DNA of 21,536 nucleotides from Clostridia bacterium (GCA_900768425.1 CAAGCR010000118.1:1-21536); one strand, 5' to 3'; positions 1 through 9,106 are shown, numbered from the stretch's first letter. The notes: a model not told the origin generated them from the letters alone. Program-made: numbers and translations.

Positions 1-97
1 AAGATTTGTGGTCGTTTTTCGTTTTCTTTTGAAATTAGCCTAAGTTAAAAAAACTTAAAAAATAATTATATGAAAATTTAAAATATTTAGAAAATAC

Positions 98-149
98 AAA
101 AAAACAAAGCAAAATTGTGTAAATTTAATCAATTTTGCTTTGTTTTTTT
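98..149. terminator. Bidirectional rho-independent terminator
   Basis: A perfect 20-bp stem (98-117 pairs with 130-149) with a 12-base loop. The stem ends in A7 on the left and T7 on the right, so a U tract follows the hairpin on either strand. It lies about 60 bases past the stop of the minus-strand flippase-like gene and would end that transcript. Confidence 0.85.
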
Positions 150-212
150 AATTATTCAACTTATTTTTAATATAATTAAAGTTAATACTTTTAAGCCGAT
201 TTTTTGACAATA

Positions 213-1553
213 TTAAATTTTAATTTTGCCTTTTGTTCTTTTGTTATATTTTTTTACTTGGTTTTGTTTAAATTTAGCACTTTCGGTTTCTAGTTCCCAT
301 TTTTTCTTTTGCCATTCAAATTTTTTGTCACCCCAAACATAGTCATAAATTGTAACACCTATTCCTTGTACCAAATATGAATAATATGTCATAAAACGCC
401 ATAGTAGTAACCCCCAGAATGCTGTTCCGTTAGGAAATAAATTTCCAAACACGATTGTGAAAGAAACTTCACTCATACCTGTACCACCCGGAAGTGGTAT
501 AAAACTAGATGCAAGGTCAATTAAAACGTTTAATAGTACCATTGCAATCCAAGTAGAAGCATCTGGTGTTCCGCCTAGTGACAAGAATACCAAATATGGA
601 ATAGTGTATTGCACAACAAATTGCAAAATTTGTGAGAATACTAAGCCGATAAACGAGAATATGTTTTTAGTATATTTTGCCATAGTGTTTTGAAAACCAC
701 TAACTGTGCTCATAACTTTATCGTATTGTTTTTCGTAATTTTTTACAATATGCATTTTATGCAATAATTTTAAAGTTTTTGCAACTAGAATTTTACCTAG
801 TTTTTTGCTACGTGACAATATCCAAGTGCCTATAAGTAGTGCGGCATTTAAACCAAAACCTACAAAGGATGCAACCGAAACCAAGTTTGTTTCTCCATAA
901 AATTTTGTTGCATATATGGTCGCACAAATACCCATAATGAGCCAACTAAGTTGATATATTATATATCTGCCCATAGTAACAGAAATTGCATTGCCTGCCT
1001 TAACATTGTGTTTATTTAGGTAGTATATTTGAAAAGGCTCACCGCCAGATGATAATGGAGTAATACTATCCCAATATCTACCAAGTGCGCACATCTTGTA
1101 GCAAAGACTATACTGCCTTTTACCCATTGATTGCTTTAACAGTGACGAGGTTCTAAACGCATCAATCAGCATTGTTGCAATAAATGCCACTAGAATTAGA
1201 AATATATATTGCCATCTAAAAAGGCCACTGGCTATAATGTTACCAAGTGATTCAACTTCTGAGTTAGAAAGTTGATATACTAAAATTATTGCCACAACCA
1301 CAATGTTTGCAACAAACAACAATAGGTTAGTTATTTTTTTCTTTTTAGATCCTTGTTTTGCAACTTCTTGATTTGCTTCACCAAGTTTGTCTTGCATTTC
1401 TTTTTCTTGATTTTCGGCAAGAGTTTCTTGCTCGTAATCTTCTATTGAAATTTGATTTTTTAATAAATTTTGGTCAGAAAAAAACTGCTCCTTTAAAACA
1501 GGACCTTTTTTAAATCTTTTAAGTTTATTAACTAATAAAGTTTTTTTGACCAT
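213..1553 (-). CDS. Flippase-like / LPG-synthase transmembrane-domain protein
   Basis: A multi-spanning inner-membrane protein of 446 residues. A charged, probably cytoplasmic N-terminus of about 70 residues is followed by at least six hydrophobic segments. Between them lie the family's loop signatures GGEPFQIYYL near residue 170 and PLPGGTGMSE near residue 355. This is the layout of the lysylphosphatidylglycerol-synthetase transmembrane domain family (UPF0104/YbhN, MprF flippase half), thought to move lipids or lipid-linked precursors across the membrane. No soluble aminoacyl-transferase domain is present, so lysyl-PG synthesis is not implied. A GTG at 1571 is in frame, but I chose ATG at 1553: a promoter (TTGCAA-17-TAATAT) ends 8 bases before it, which would leave the GTG outside the transcript. 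Neither start has a Shine-Dalgarno. It is the last gene of the minus-strand block. The substrate cannot be read from sequence. Confidence 0.85.
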   Translation of the reverse strand: MVKKTLLVNKLKRFKKGPVLKEQFFSDQNLLKNQISIEDYEQETLAENQEKEMQDKLGEANQEVAKQGSKKKKITNLLLFVANIVVVAIILVYQLSNSEVESLGNIIASGLFRWQYIFLILVAFIATMLIDAFRTSSLLKQSMGKRQYSLCYKMCALGRYWDSITPLSSGGEPFQIYYLNKHNVKAGNAISVTMGRYIIYQLSWLIMGICATIYATKFYGETNLVSVASFVGFGLNAALLIGTWILSRSKKLGKILVAKTLKLLHKMHIVKNYEKQYDKVMSTVSGFQNTMAKYTKNIFSFIGLVFSQILQFVVQYTIPYLVFLSLGGTPDASTWIAMVLLNVLIDLASSFIPLPGGTGMSEVSFTIVFGNLFPNGTAFWGLLLWRFMTYYSYLVQGIGVTIYDYVWGDKKFEWQKKKWELETESAKFKQNQVKKYNKRTKGKIKI

Positions 1554-1561
1554 CGTTTTAA

Positions 1562-1590
1562 ATATTAACACAAATAAAAATACTTTGCAA
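1562..1590 (-). promoter_or_regulatory. Promoter of flippase-like gene (leaderless arrangement)
   Basis: On the minus strand, TTGCAA (1590-1585), a 17-base spacer and TAATAT (1567-1562). The ATG at 1553 begins 8 bases after the -10, so the predicted transcription start nearly coincides with the start codon. The -35 lies inside the stem of the upstream gene's terminator. Confidence 0.6.
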
Positions 1591-1613
1591 TAAATATTTT
1601 ACTGCAAAGTATT
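1579..1613 (-). terminator. Terminator of the PrsA-like gene
   Basis: A perfect 11-bp stem (1579-1589 pairs with 1603-1613) with a 13-base loop. On the minus strand it is followed by a T-rich tail. It lies about 100 bases after the foldase stop codon and overlaps the promoter of the next gene. Confidence 0.7.
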
Positions 1614-1711
1614 ATTATTATTACATTTTTGTAAATTTTTCGTTATATTTAACTATTTATCAAAAATAAACCAAATTTTGTTAATTTTATTCGTTTATTT
1701 ATAGAATTAAC

Positions 1712-3436
1712 TTAAATTAAATTTTTAACAACTTTTACTTCAATTTGATAATTTTCTTTCATTGTGTTTAGATTCATACTTTCAAATTGACTATAATTGT
1801 CATTTGCTAAACCTTCATAGATTAAATCAAATAAAGTTTTGTTGTTTAGATTGTTCAATTTAACTTCATCTAGCATCAACACATCGCTATAAACTTGTTC
1901 TGTGCTTGTGCCTTCATCTTTGATATAGGTATCTCTAAAATTAATTGTGTTGTCTACAGGAATTGTGTATGGATTTTCACATTTGCCCATATAGTAGACA
2001 ATATGCAAACCATATTCGCTTTCAACTAGACCAGAAATTGAACCATATTCGCCATTATCGTTAAGTTTTCTTGATGCTTTTGTAAAATTTTCAACCATTT
2101 TGCTATCGTTTTCACCAATAACATATGGATAAGTTGCGTTCATAATTCCGCCATCTTCATTATACTTATACATAAGTTTTTTAAAGGCTTCATCTTTTGC
2201 TTCTTTTGTTGTTGCGTTTGATAAAGCAACTTGAACTTCTTTTAAAACATCTTTTGCCAAGATAGTGTCTGTTGCTGTAATTTCACCGGTTTCGGCATCT
2301 CTTACACTTGCTTTAATGTTTGAATATAGGGCTGCTTTTTGTTTTTCGTACTGCTCGGCAGATATAACATCTCCTTGACCTTTATTGCTTAGGTTTTCAA
2401 GAGAATTATATTCTGTTTGTTGTTCATCACTAAATTTAATTAAGATGTGAGCAACATAGAAATAATCATCATTTACAAAATAATTAACATTTTCGCGTTT
2501 TTCTAACATATCACTATTGAATGAGTCTAAATCATTTTCATATTTAAACTTAGATATGCTTATCATTGATTTGTATTTATCTAATACTTGTGCAACGGTA
2601 ATAGTTGAATAACCACCGTTTTCTTGTTTATAGTCTTGATATTTTGTAATGTATTCATTATCTTCTAAATTTTCATAAATACGTTTAATTTCGTTTTTAA
2701 CAAGTTCTTCTTCTGTGTATTCTGTTTTTAATACTTTTTGTGATGCTTGCAAAGATGCTACATACCTACGATATTCTTCTCTTGCATACTTATCTTCGGT
2801 ATTATTTTTAGTTTCGTTTACGAATGCTGTGTAAATCTCATTTAGGTTATTGAATATTTTGCTAGGATTTTTTGTTGCGTCATCTTTGATTAGTTCTATT
2901 CTATATTTGCCAGTTTCTTTATCATAAACCGGGCGGGCTTTTTTCTCGTATGGAGTGTATACTGTAGTTTCGCTAGATGTGTCTTTTTTCATTTCATCTT
3001 CTTTTGGTTCGTTCCACGCAGCTCTAATGTCATCTTCATAATCTCTAGCGTTAGACAATAATGATTCATAGGTTTGATATCTTAAATCTTTTTTGTCTAA
3101 ATCTGTTAGTTCAATAGCATCACCTACAGGTGTTTTGGCAGTATCTTTGGCTTCTTTTAATAAAATTTTTCTATTTACCAAAGCATCAACAGTTGCTTGT
3201 TGTGCTTTTTCTTCTGTGTAGTTATATTGAGATATTAAATTTTGTCCATAGTTGTTATATGCAGTTAAGAAATCTCTACGATTGATTTCTATTTTACTAC
3301 CATCTCCATAATTCACATTTATGACGATTTGATTATAGTATGCTGCCGAATTTTTAGAGAATAAATCACAACCGGCAAACATAAATGCCATACAAGCAAC
3401 TAATAAAAGTGCTACAATTTTAAATTTATTTTTCAC
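1712..3436 (-). CDS. PrsA/SurA-like lipoprotein peptidyl-prolyl isomerase
   Basis: An exported 574-residue lipoprotein foldase. Residues 1-23 form a lipoprotein signal ending in the lipobox FAGC, with Cys23 to be lipidated, so it should sit on the outer face of the membrane. Residues 40-110 resemble the SurA/PrsA N-terminal chaperone region (QATVDALVNRKILLKEA). The parvulin-type rotamase core starts with VAHILIKFS near residue 329 and ends with EYGLHIVYYMGK near 478. It carries an insertion of about 60 residues after the first strand and is longer than Bacillus PrsA (about 290 residues). The start is GTG at 3436, set by an AGGAG 7 bases upstream. It has its own promoter at 3537-3565 and follows mfd on the same strand. 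Foldase function is family knowledge; the clients are unknown. Confidence 0.85.
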   Translation of the reverse strand: MKNKFKIVALLLVACMAFMFAGCDLFSKNSAAYYNQIVINVNYGDGSKIEINRRDFLTAYNNYGQNLISQYNYTEEKAQQATVDALVNRKILLKEAKDTAKTPVGDAIELTDLDKKDLRYQTYESLLSNARDYEDDIRAAWNEPKEDEMKKDTSSETTVYTPYEKKARPVYDKETGKYRIELIKDDATKNPSKIFNNLNEIYTAFVNETKNNTEDKYAREEYRRYVASLQASQKVLKTEYTEEELVKNEIKRIYENLEDNEYITKYQDYKQENGGYSTITVAQVLDKYKSMISISKFKYENDLDSFNSDMLEKRENVNYFVNDDYFYVAHILIKFSDEQQTEYNSLENLSNKGQGDVISAEQYEKQKAALYSNIKASVRDAETGEITATDTILAKDVLKEVQVALSNATTKEAKDEAFKKLMYKYNEDGGIMNATYPYVIGENDSKMVENFTKASRKLNDNGEYGSISGLVESEYGLHIVYYMGKCENPYTIPVDNTINFRDTYIKDEGTSTEQVYSDVLMLDEVKLNNLNNKTLFDLIYEGLANDNYSQFESMNLNTMKENYQIEVKVVKNLI

Positions 3437-3536
3437 GTTTTTACTCCTATATTTTTAGCAAATGCTTCATTGCAAAATTTAAGTCTTATATATTTTTTGC
3501 CAAAATTTTGCCAAAGCATACAATTTTAACTTTCGT

Positions 3537-3565
3537 ATTATACAATATACAAAGCAAAATTGCAA
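3537..3565 (-). promoter_or_regulatory. Promoter of PrsA-like gene
   Basis: On the minus strand, TTGCAA (3565-3560), exactly 17 bases, then TATAAT (3542-3537). The predicted leader is roughly 95 bases and includes a direct repeat of TTGGCAAAA. The TTGCAA form of the -35 recurs in the alaS, SRP RNA and flippase promoters of this window. Confidence 0.75.
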
Positions 3566-3623
3566 ACAATTTTAATGACTTATACACAAACAAATTTTAT
3601 GATTTGTTTATAATGTTACCAAA

Positions 3624-6600
3624 TTATTTGTTTTGGGCTGACTTTTTGCAAAAGTCTAGCATAAAGTCCAGTTTTTGTTCGGTTGTGGACATTCCCATAT
3701 CAAACGAAATAACTGGGGTATCTTCAAATGAGAGTGCACCATTTTTATGTTCGGATAGTTCTTTTGCAAGACCTTCCGGCATAATGTTTTGTACTTTATA
3801 TAAATATAGTTTGCAAGAATTGACATTGATTAGCACTCTTTTTACACCTAAACCAACACAAATATTCTTCAAATATGCAATTTTTAATAAATTTATTGCT
3901 TCTTTTGGTGGCAAGCCATAAGACTCTTTTAATTGGTTCTCTATTTGCTCAAACTCTTTATCTGTGGAAATTGAACTTATTTTTGAATATAAATTAATTC
4001 TTTCATCTTCGCCACTAACATAGCCTTCTGGTAAGTTTGCCGAAATTGCAATATCCATTTTAATTGGTTGAATTTGTTTGATTTTTTCGCCTTTTAATTC
4101 TTTTACTGCTTCTTCTAAAAGTTTGCAATACATATCGTAACCGACTTTTTCTAAATGTCCATGTTGTTCTTTTCCTAAAATATTGCCTGCCCCACGAATT
4201 TCTAAATCTCTCATTGCAATTTTAAAGCCACTGCCTAGTTCGGTGTATTCCATAATTGCGTCTAGTCTTTTATAGGCATCTTGTGTTAAAAGTTTGCTTG
4301 GATTGTAGGTAAAATATGCGTATGCGGTGCGATTACTTCTGCCTATCCTTCCGCGGAGTTGATAAAGTTCGCTAAGTCCTAACCTATCCGAATCAATAAC
4401 AATTAATGTGTTTGCCAGTGGCAAATCTATACCGCTTTCAATTAGGGTTGTTGCGACCAAAATGTCATACTCGCCATTGTACAAATTTAATATAGTTTCT
4501 TCCAAAAGTTTTTCCGGCATTTGCCCATGCGCCACACCTATTCTTGCATTTGGCATTAAATCTTGCAATCGTTTTGCCTGCTCATAGATATGTTCAACGC
4601 GATTAAACACATATAGCACTTGCCCACCACGTGCAATCTCTTTTTTGCACGCATCTAAAATAAGAGTATCACTTTCTTCTGCCACATAGGTTTTAACCGC
4701 TATTCTCTCTTTTGGTGGAGTTTCTATTATTGAAATATCGCGTATTCCCGTAAGTGCCATATTAAGTGTACGTGGAATTGGGGTTGCTGATAGTGTTAAG
4801 ACATCTATATTCTTTTTTAAATCTTTTATTTTTTCTTTATCACCAACACCAAAACGTTGTTCTTCATCTAAAACAATCAAACTTAAATCTTTAAATACGA
4901 CATCGTTAGATAAAAGCCTATGTGTGCCAACCAAAACATCAACCTTGCCGGCAAGAGTATCCTTTAAAATTTGCTCTTGTTGTGCTTTTGTTTTAAAACG
5001 ATTTAACACTTGAACATTGACCATAAAGTCTTTAAAACGCTCTTTGCAAGTATGATAATGTTGCTCCGAAAGAATGGTTGTAGGACAAAGAAAAGCCACC
5101 TGTTTGCCATCTAAAACCGCTTTATAAATTGCACGAAGTGCAACTTCGGTTTTACCATAACCGACATCGCCACATATTAGTCTATCCATTATTCTAGGGC
5201 TTTCCATATCCTTTTTTATATCGGCAATGGCTGAAAGTTGGTCCTCGGTTTCTGAATATGGAAAGGCATTTTCAAAGGCGTTATATAAGTAATTATCGGG
5301 AGAATAAACAAACCCTTTGCTTTTTTCCCTTTGTGCATATATATCTAACAAATCAATGGCGAGTTTTGATACGCTTTCTTTTACTTTTTCTTTAATTTTT
5401 GCAAACTGTTCGCCACCTATTTTGTGTAGCTTTGGCTCAGCATCTCCGCCCATATAGGCAGAGATTAAATCGGCTTGCTCACTTGGCAGATATAGTTTAT
5501 CTCCACCGGCATACTCAATTACAAAGTAGTCCTTTTCTGTGCCGTTTAAGTTCATTTTTGTTAGGGCAATACATTTACCTATACCATGTGTGGTATGCAC
5601 CACATATTCGCCCACCTTTGGCAAGTAAAAAGCATTGCGTCTTTTATTTTTTGATGAAAGATTTTTAACTTGACTTGCCGTTTTTTTGACCAAATCATCA
5701 GTACCGAAAATAATTATGCCAGCATCTAAAAAACTGCAAGATTTATTGAATGTTTGCTCGGATATTATAACCTGAAATTTGCTGTTATTTTTAAGTTCTT
5801 CACTATAAAAAATGTTGTACTTTGTCAAAAATTCGCCTATGGTTTGTTTGGACTGCTTGCTGCCGGCAAACATAATTATTTTATAGTTTGACCTTTCGTA
5901 GATAAACAAATCATTGAGCATTGCTTTATAGTCAAAAACATAATTTCTTGCACCTATGGTTCTTAGGTTGTCGGTAATGTCGCACTTAAAAATATTTTGT
6001 GTGCTATTTGAAAAGATTATTGCCGGTTTAAAATTAATTGCTTGTTCTGGAGAAAAATAAAAACTTTGATGCTCTAACAAAAGTTCTCCACTCTGCACAA
6101 AATCGTATATGCTGGCAGATACACTTTTATATTCATCTTGCAAATCATCATACATTCGTTTTGGTGATGAAATAATGAATTTGGCATCTGGCAAAAGTTC
6201 ATAAAGCAAATATTCTTCTTTTACAAAAGGCAAAACAAAATCTATGTCACTGTCAATAACACCATCAGAAATGCCGTTTGTAATTTGGCTAATTAATGTA
6301 TGAATTTTAACAAGAGCATCACCATTAACATTTGTATTCATTATTGCCGTTTTTATATTTGCAATAATTTGCTCGGTTTCTTTTTTATCAAAATTATACA
6401 TTTTATTAGGCAAAATAATTAATTCATTTATTGTGTTTAATTTTTGCATTTCTGATAAATCATATTCATAAATATTATCTATTTCATCATCAAAAAAATC
6501 TATTCTAATTGGGTTTAAATAATTATTTAGATATACATCTAAAATATCGCCTTTTACTGTAAATTCGCCAGTTTTTTCAATTTTTTGACATTTTTTATAG

Positions 6601-7064
6601 CCATTTAAAATTAAATTATTTATTATTTCTTGCATATTTATTTTTTGTTTAATATTTAATTTTAAATAATTATTTTTATTTAATTTACTATGGAATTTAT
6701 ACAATAAAGTCTGCGAATTAATTAATAAAATATTATAATCGTTAAAAGCAAAATTATATAAATTGCTTATTGTTTCAGATTGCCAAATTTCATTTTTCAC
6801 ATATGAGAAAGTAGGCGGGGTTAAGTCGGTTGATATACAGGCAAAATTTACTTTTAAATTTTCCAAAGACTCTTTCATCTCTAAATATTCTATTTGGTCA
6901 CTTGCAACAAAAACAACTTTGTTATCCTTTGCCAAATTGTATACACTTAAAACCTTTTCACCAATAAAAGCACCATTAACACAAAAAGTGAGATTTGTTT
7001 TCACACTCTCACTCATTTTGTTTAATATTCCGACTTTACTTATAATTGAATCTAAAATTTCCAA
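3624..7064 (-). CDS. mfd: Transcription-repair coupling factor Mfd
   Basis: An ATP-dependent translocase that removes RNA polymerase stalled at DNA lesions and recruits UvrA. At 1146 residues it is full length for the family. In order: a UvrB-like N-terminal region (1 to about 450); the CarD-type RNA polymerase interaction domain from about 480 (VGEYVVHTTHGIGKC); superfamily-2 helicase motor with Walker A GDVGYGKT near 630, the DEEQ box near 734, SATPIPRTL just after, and the motif VI region QLRGRIGRS near 905; and the TRCF C-terminal domain after about 990. The start is TTG at 7064, supported by AAAGGA about 8 bases upstream; no ATG with an RBS lies nearby. The repeat-rich 757-bp gap separates it from pth, the usual neighbour in Bacillota. 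A weak hairpin without a clear U tract follows the stop near 3588-3609. Confidence 0.97.
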   Translation of the reverse strand: MEILDSIISKVGILNKMSESVKTNLTFCVNGAFIGEKVLSVYNLAKDNKVVFVASDQIEYLEMKESLENLKVNFACISTDLTPPTFSYVKNEIWQSETISNLYNFAFNDYNILLINSQTLLYKFHSKLNKNNYLKLNIKQKINMQEIINNLILNGYKKCQKIEKTGEFTVKGDILDVYLNNYLNPIRIDFFDDEIDNIYEYDLSEMQKLNTINELIILPNKMYNFDKKETEQIIANIKTAIMNTNVNGDALVKIHTLISQITNGISDGVIDSDIDFVLPFVKEEYLLYELLPDAKFIISSPKRMYDDLQDEYKSVSASIYDFVQSGELLLEHQSFYFSPEQAINFKPAIIFSNSTQNIFKCDITDNLRTIGARNYVFDYKAMLNDLFIYERSNYKIIMFAGSKQSKQTIGEFLTKYNIFYSEELKNNSKFQVIISEQTFNKSCSFLDAGIIIFGTDDLVKKTASQVKNLSSKNKRRNAFYLPKVGEYVVHTTHGIGKCIALTKMNLNGTEKDYFVIEYAGGDKLYLPSEQADLISAYMGGDAEPKLHKIGGEQFAKIKEKVKESVSKLAIDLLDIYAQREKSKGFVYSPDNYLYNAFENAFPYSETEDQLSAIADIKKDMESPRIMDRLICGDVGYGKTEVALRAIYKAVLDGKQVAFLCPTTILSEQHYHTCKERFKDFMVNVQVLNRFKTKAQQEQILKDTLAGKVDVLVGTHRLLSNDVVFKDLSLIVLDEEQRFGVGDKEKIKDLKKNIDVLTLSATPIPRTLNMALTGIRDISIIETPPKERIAVKTYVAEESDTLILDACKKEIARGGQVLYVFNRVEHIYEQAKRLQDLMPNARIGVAHGQMPEKLLEETILNLYNGEYDILVATTLIESGIDLPLANTLIVIDSDRLGLSELYQLRGRIGRSNRTAYAYFTYNPSKLLTQDAYKRLDAIMEYTELGSGFKIAMRDLEIRGAGNILGKEQHGHLEKVGYDMYCKLLEEAVKELKGEKIKQIQPIKMDIAISANLPEGYVSGEDERINLYSKISSISTDKEFEQIENQLKESYGLPPKEAINLLKIAYLKNICVGLGVKRVLINVNSCKLYLYKVQNIMPEGLAKELSEHKNGALSFEDTPVISFDMGMSTTEQKLDFMLDFCKKSAQNK

Positions 7065-7178
7065 AATTGTTTCCTTTTACAAATGTTTATGGGGTTTTGA
7101 TATTTGTTTGTTAATATTTTGAATTTAATGTATAAAATTTAATAAAGTTTAGTTTATAAATATTTTTTAACAAGCAGG

Positions 7179-7226
7179 AAAACCCCTCAGTCACGCTTTT
7201 GCGTGCCAGCCCCCCTGACAGGGGGC
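7179..7226 (+). repeat. Modular hairpin repeat, copy 1
   Basis: The consensus is a CCCTCAGTCACGC...GCGTGCCAGC core followed by a C-rich/G-rich hairpin. Two small hairpins are visible: CACGC/GCGTG (7192-7196 with 7201-7205) and GCCCCC/GGGGGC (7209-7214 with 7221-7226). It shares the CTCAGTCACGC and CGTGCCAGC modules with the copy at 7654-7706 and lies just upstream of the mfd start. Confidence 0.8.
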
Positions 7227-7236
7227 GAAGGTTTGT

Positions 7237-7430
7237 GATTGCTTATAGTTTGGTGGTGAAGCATAGTTAGGTTGTAATGCACAGTTGGCGATTGCTTATA
7301 GTTTGGTGGTAATACATAAGTTGGTGAATACTAATAGTTTATAATAACTTAAAATTTGTGATTACTCAAAGTTGGGTGATAATGCATAGTTGGGGAATGC
7401 TTAAAGTTTATAATTACTATTACTTAAATT
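7237..7430 (+). repeat. Degenerate tandem repeats between pth and mfd
   Basis: A 21-bp segment (7237-7257) recurs exactly at 7290-7310, giving a 53-bp period. Further degraded units (GTGATTACTCAAAGTTGG, GGAATGCTTAAAGTTTATAA) continue to about 7430. A related stretch occurs at 16371-16430 and at the first 14 bases of the window. No coding potential is seen. Confidence 0.7.
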
Positions 7431-7440
7431 TTTCACTCTG

Positions 7441-7706
7441 TTTTGCTCCCCTGCTAAGGGGAGCTGGATTTCAAAAACTTGTTTTTGAAAGACTGAGAGG
7501 TTTAATTATAAAAATCTTCGGAGCATTACTATTCAGTTGTATTAAGAAACAATAGAGCGTGAACTTTATGTTTGCATAAAAACATACTTTAAATCACGAT
7601 TCTAATATTTAAGTAATTTATATATGTTTTGTACAGCATTTCTCCGAAGCAAAAAACCTCTCAGTCACGCCATTACGTGCCAGCTCCCCTTAGCAGGGGA
7701 GCAAAA
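7441..7706. mobile_element. MITE-like 266-bp inverted-repeat element
   Basis: The ends form a perfect 27-bp inverted repeat (7441-7467 with 7680-7706), itself containing a small hairpin. Nested inside are a second inverted pair of 13 bases (GACTGAGAGGTTT at 7491-7503, its complement at 7654-7666) and a third of 8 bases (CTTCGGAG near 7515, CTCCGAAG near 7642). The 7558-7600 centre is also imperfectly palindromic. No transposase or credible ORF lies inside. The between-module hairpin differs in the two arms (7468-7490 and 7667-7679). This fits a non-autonomous miniature element; the partner transposase is unknown. Confidence 0.75.
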
Positions 7707-7743
7707 ATCTAGTAACAACTCAAAATTATATATATTCAACAAT

Positions 7744-7814
7744 AATTCATCAATCATCAGTCATCATTTATCATTGTTGCCTTAGCAACATCAACCTTAA
7801 TTCATCAATCATCA
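7744..7814 (+). repeat. Short direct repeats downstream of pth
   Basis: The 16-mer AATTCATCAATCATCA occurs at 7744-7759 and again at 7799-7814, with a GTTGCCTTAGCAAC hairpin between them. The stretch abuts the pth stop codon. A similar GTTGCGTAAGCAAC hairpin is present at 16479-16492, so this is probably another dispersed intergenic repeat. Confidence 0.55.
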
Positions 7815-7821
7815 ATTTTCA

Positions 7822-8349
7822 TTATTCATTTAATAATTTCACCAGCATTTTGCAGGCTTCATCTATTTCGGTGTCTATTATTTCTAGTTTGTCTGCGGGG
7901 ATTTTGCTTAGGACAAAATCGGCTAGGTTGGCAAATTTTTCATCTCTGCCTATGCCTATTTTAAAGCGTTTAAAATCTTGCGAGCCTGTCTCGTTGACTA
8001 TGCTTTTAAGTCCGTTATGTGTTCCGCCACTACCACTTTCACGATAACGAATTTTGCCTAGTGGAAGGTCTATATCATCAACGAACACATAAACATCTTT
8101 TATATCTATTTTAAATTTTTGACAATATTCTCTTACCGCTATTCCGCTTAAATTCATATATGTGGTTGGTTTAATTAAAAGCAATTTTTGTCCACAATAA
8201 TAACTCTCCGCCAAAACTGCATCACACATTGTTTTTGTAAAATGGGCATCTACCATTTCAGCAAAATGGTCAATGGCTCTAAAACCTACATTATGATATG
8301 TTTTGTCATATTTCCTGTCAATATTGCCTAACCCTACTATTAGTTTCAT
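7822..8349 (-). CDS. pth: Peptidyl-tRNA hydrolase
   Basis: Cleaves the ester bond of peptidyl-tRNAs released prematurely from ribosomes, recycling tRNA. It is 175 residues, a normal to slightly short length. Family signatures are all visible: GLGN near the N-terminus, YHNVGF with the catalytic His near residue 20, KPTTYMNLSG with the substrate-binding Asn, VFVDDIDLPLGK with the catalytic Asp, and GGTHNGLKSI. An in-frame ATG at 8370 lacks an RBS. The ATG at 8349 follows AAGAAGG by about 6 bases and gives the canonical MKLIVGLGN beginning, so it is preferred. The GlmU-like gene ends 13 bases upstream, so the two are almost certainly co-transcribed, as in the Bacillus glmU-pth-mfd neighbourhood. 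Confidence 0.95.
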   Translation of the reverse strand: MKLIVGLGNIDRKYDKTYHNVGFRAIDHFAEMVDAHFTKTMCDAVLAESYYCGQKLLLIKPTTYMNLSGIAVREYCQKFKIDIKDVYVFVDDIDLPLGKIRYRESGSGGTHNGLKSIVNETGSQDFKRFKIGIGRDEKFANLADFVLSKIPADKLEIIDTEIDEACKMLVKLLNE

Positions 8350-8362
8350 ACTTACCTTCTTT

Positions 8363-9106
8363 TTACACATTTTTGTCTATTACCGTTTCAAAAGGTCCAA
8401 CAATAACATTTTCGCTTATGCGACTATTTGACACATACGAACTTCTTACAATTACATTTTTAGATATTATGCTATCTTTAATAACATTGTTTGGTTCTAA
8501 AATTACATTTTCATCTAAATATGAATTACCTTTTATGTTGTTATTAGGATAAATTACGCAACCTTTTTCTATTACAACATCGGCATCTATGTATGTTGTG
8601 TTTTTATCCAAAATTTGTACACCATTTATTGAATGAAAGTCTAGTATTAATTTTTGCAATTTTTTGGTGACTTCATACAATTTTTCATAACTATCAATTG
8701 GTTCAAACTCATCGCCATCAAAAAGTTTGTTTTCGGTTGCCATAATACCTTCACAAGTTTTTAAATAGTCGGCATCAAAAACATAACCGCGTTTTAATTT
8801 TAACACGTTTAGGTTATGATATTTAAAATAGTCCAAAATTTCGCTCACGTTTGCTTTTGAAATTAACGGAGTGTCACTATACAACACAACAACATATTGA
8901 TGTTGCTCTCTTAAATATGGTTTAACAAGTTTTACAACATCGCTATCTTTTGTGCAAGGTGTAGATTTAACATCATACCCCTGACCAGCAAGCGAAACCC
9001 ACTGCCACATCTTTTTACCTAAAATATCTAAATCATAAGGTGCTCTAACCTGAAAACTATCATTTTTATACAAAAGCACCACAAAAAGTATATCTTTATT
9101 TTCCAT
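8363..9106 (-). CDS. Reduced GlmU-like protein (both catalytic signatures missing)
   Basis: A 247-residue relic or derivative of the bifunctional UDP-GlcNAc enzyme GlmU (usually about 455 residues). Residues 70-90 contain VVVLYSDTPLIS, matching the GlmU uridylyltransferase GDTPL strand. Residues 155-180 match the GlmU linker (FHSINGVQILDKNTTYIDAD). Residues 176-247 are hexapeptide repeats of the left-handed beta-helix, stopping right after VGPFE. The N-terminal nucleotide-binding loop (AGxGTRM) is absent, replaced by YKNDSFQV. The acetyltransferase catalytic part beyond the first helix coils is gone. The gene sits directly before pth, as glmU does in Bacillota. It should therefore not make UDP-GlcNAc by the known chemistry; a binding or regulatory role is only a guess. 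No Shine-Dalgarno precedes the ATG; a promoter abuts it. Confidence 0.75.
   Translation of the reverse strand: MENKDILFVVLLYKNDSFQVRAPYDLDILGKKMWQWVSLAGQGYDVKSTPCTKDSDVVKLVKPYLREQHQYVVVLYSDTPLISKANVSEILDYFKYHNLNVLKLKRGYVFDADYLKTCEGIMATENKLFDGDEFEPIDSYEKLYEVTKKLQKLILDFHSINGVQILDKNTTYIDADVVIEKGCVIYPNNNIKGNSYLDENVILEPNNVIKDSIISKNVIVRSSYVSNSRISENVIVGPFETVIDKNV

Noticed and set aside
7358..7555. 65-residue plus-strand ORF in the pth-mfd gap
   Set aside because: It lies within degenerate tandem repeats and one arm of the MITE-like element, with no RBS or protein-like composition.
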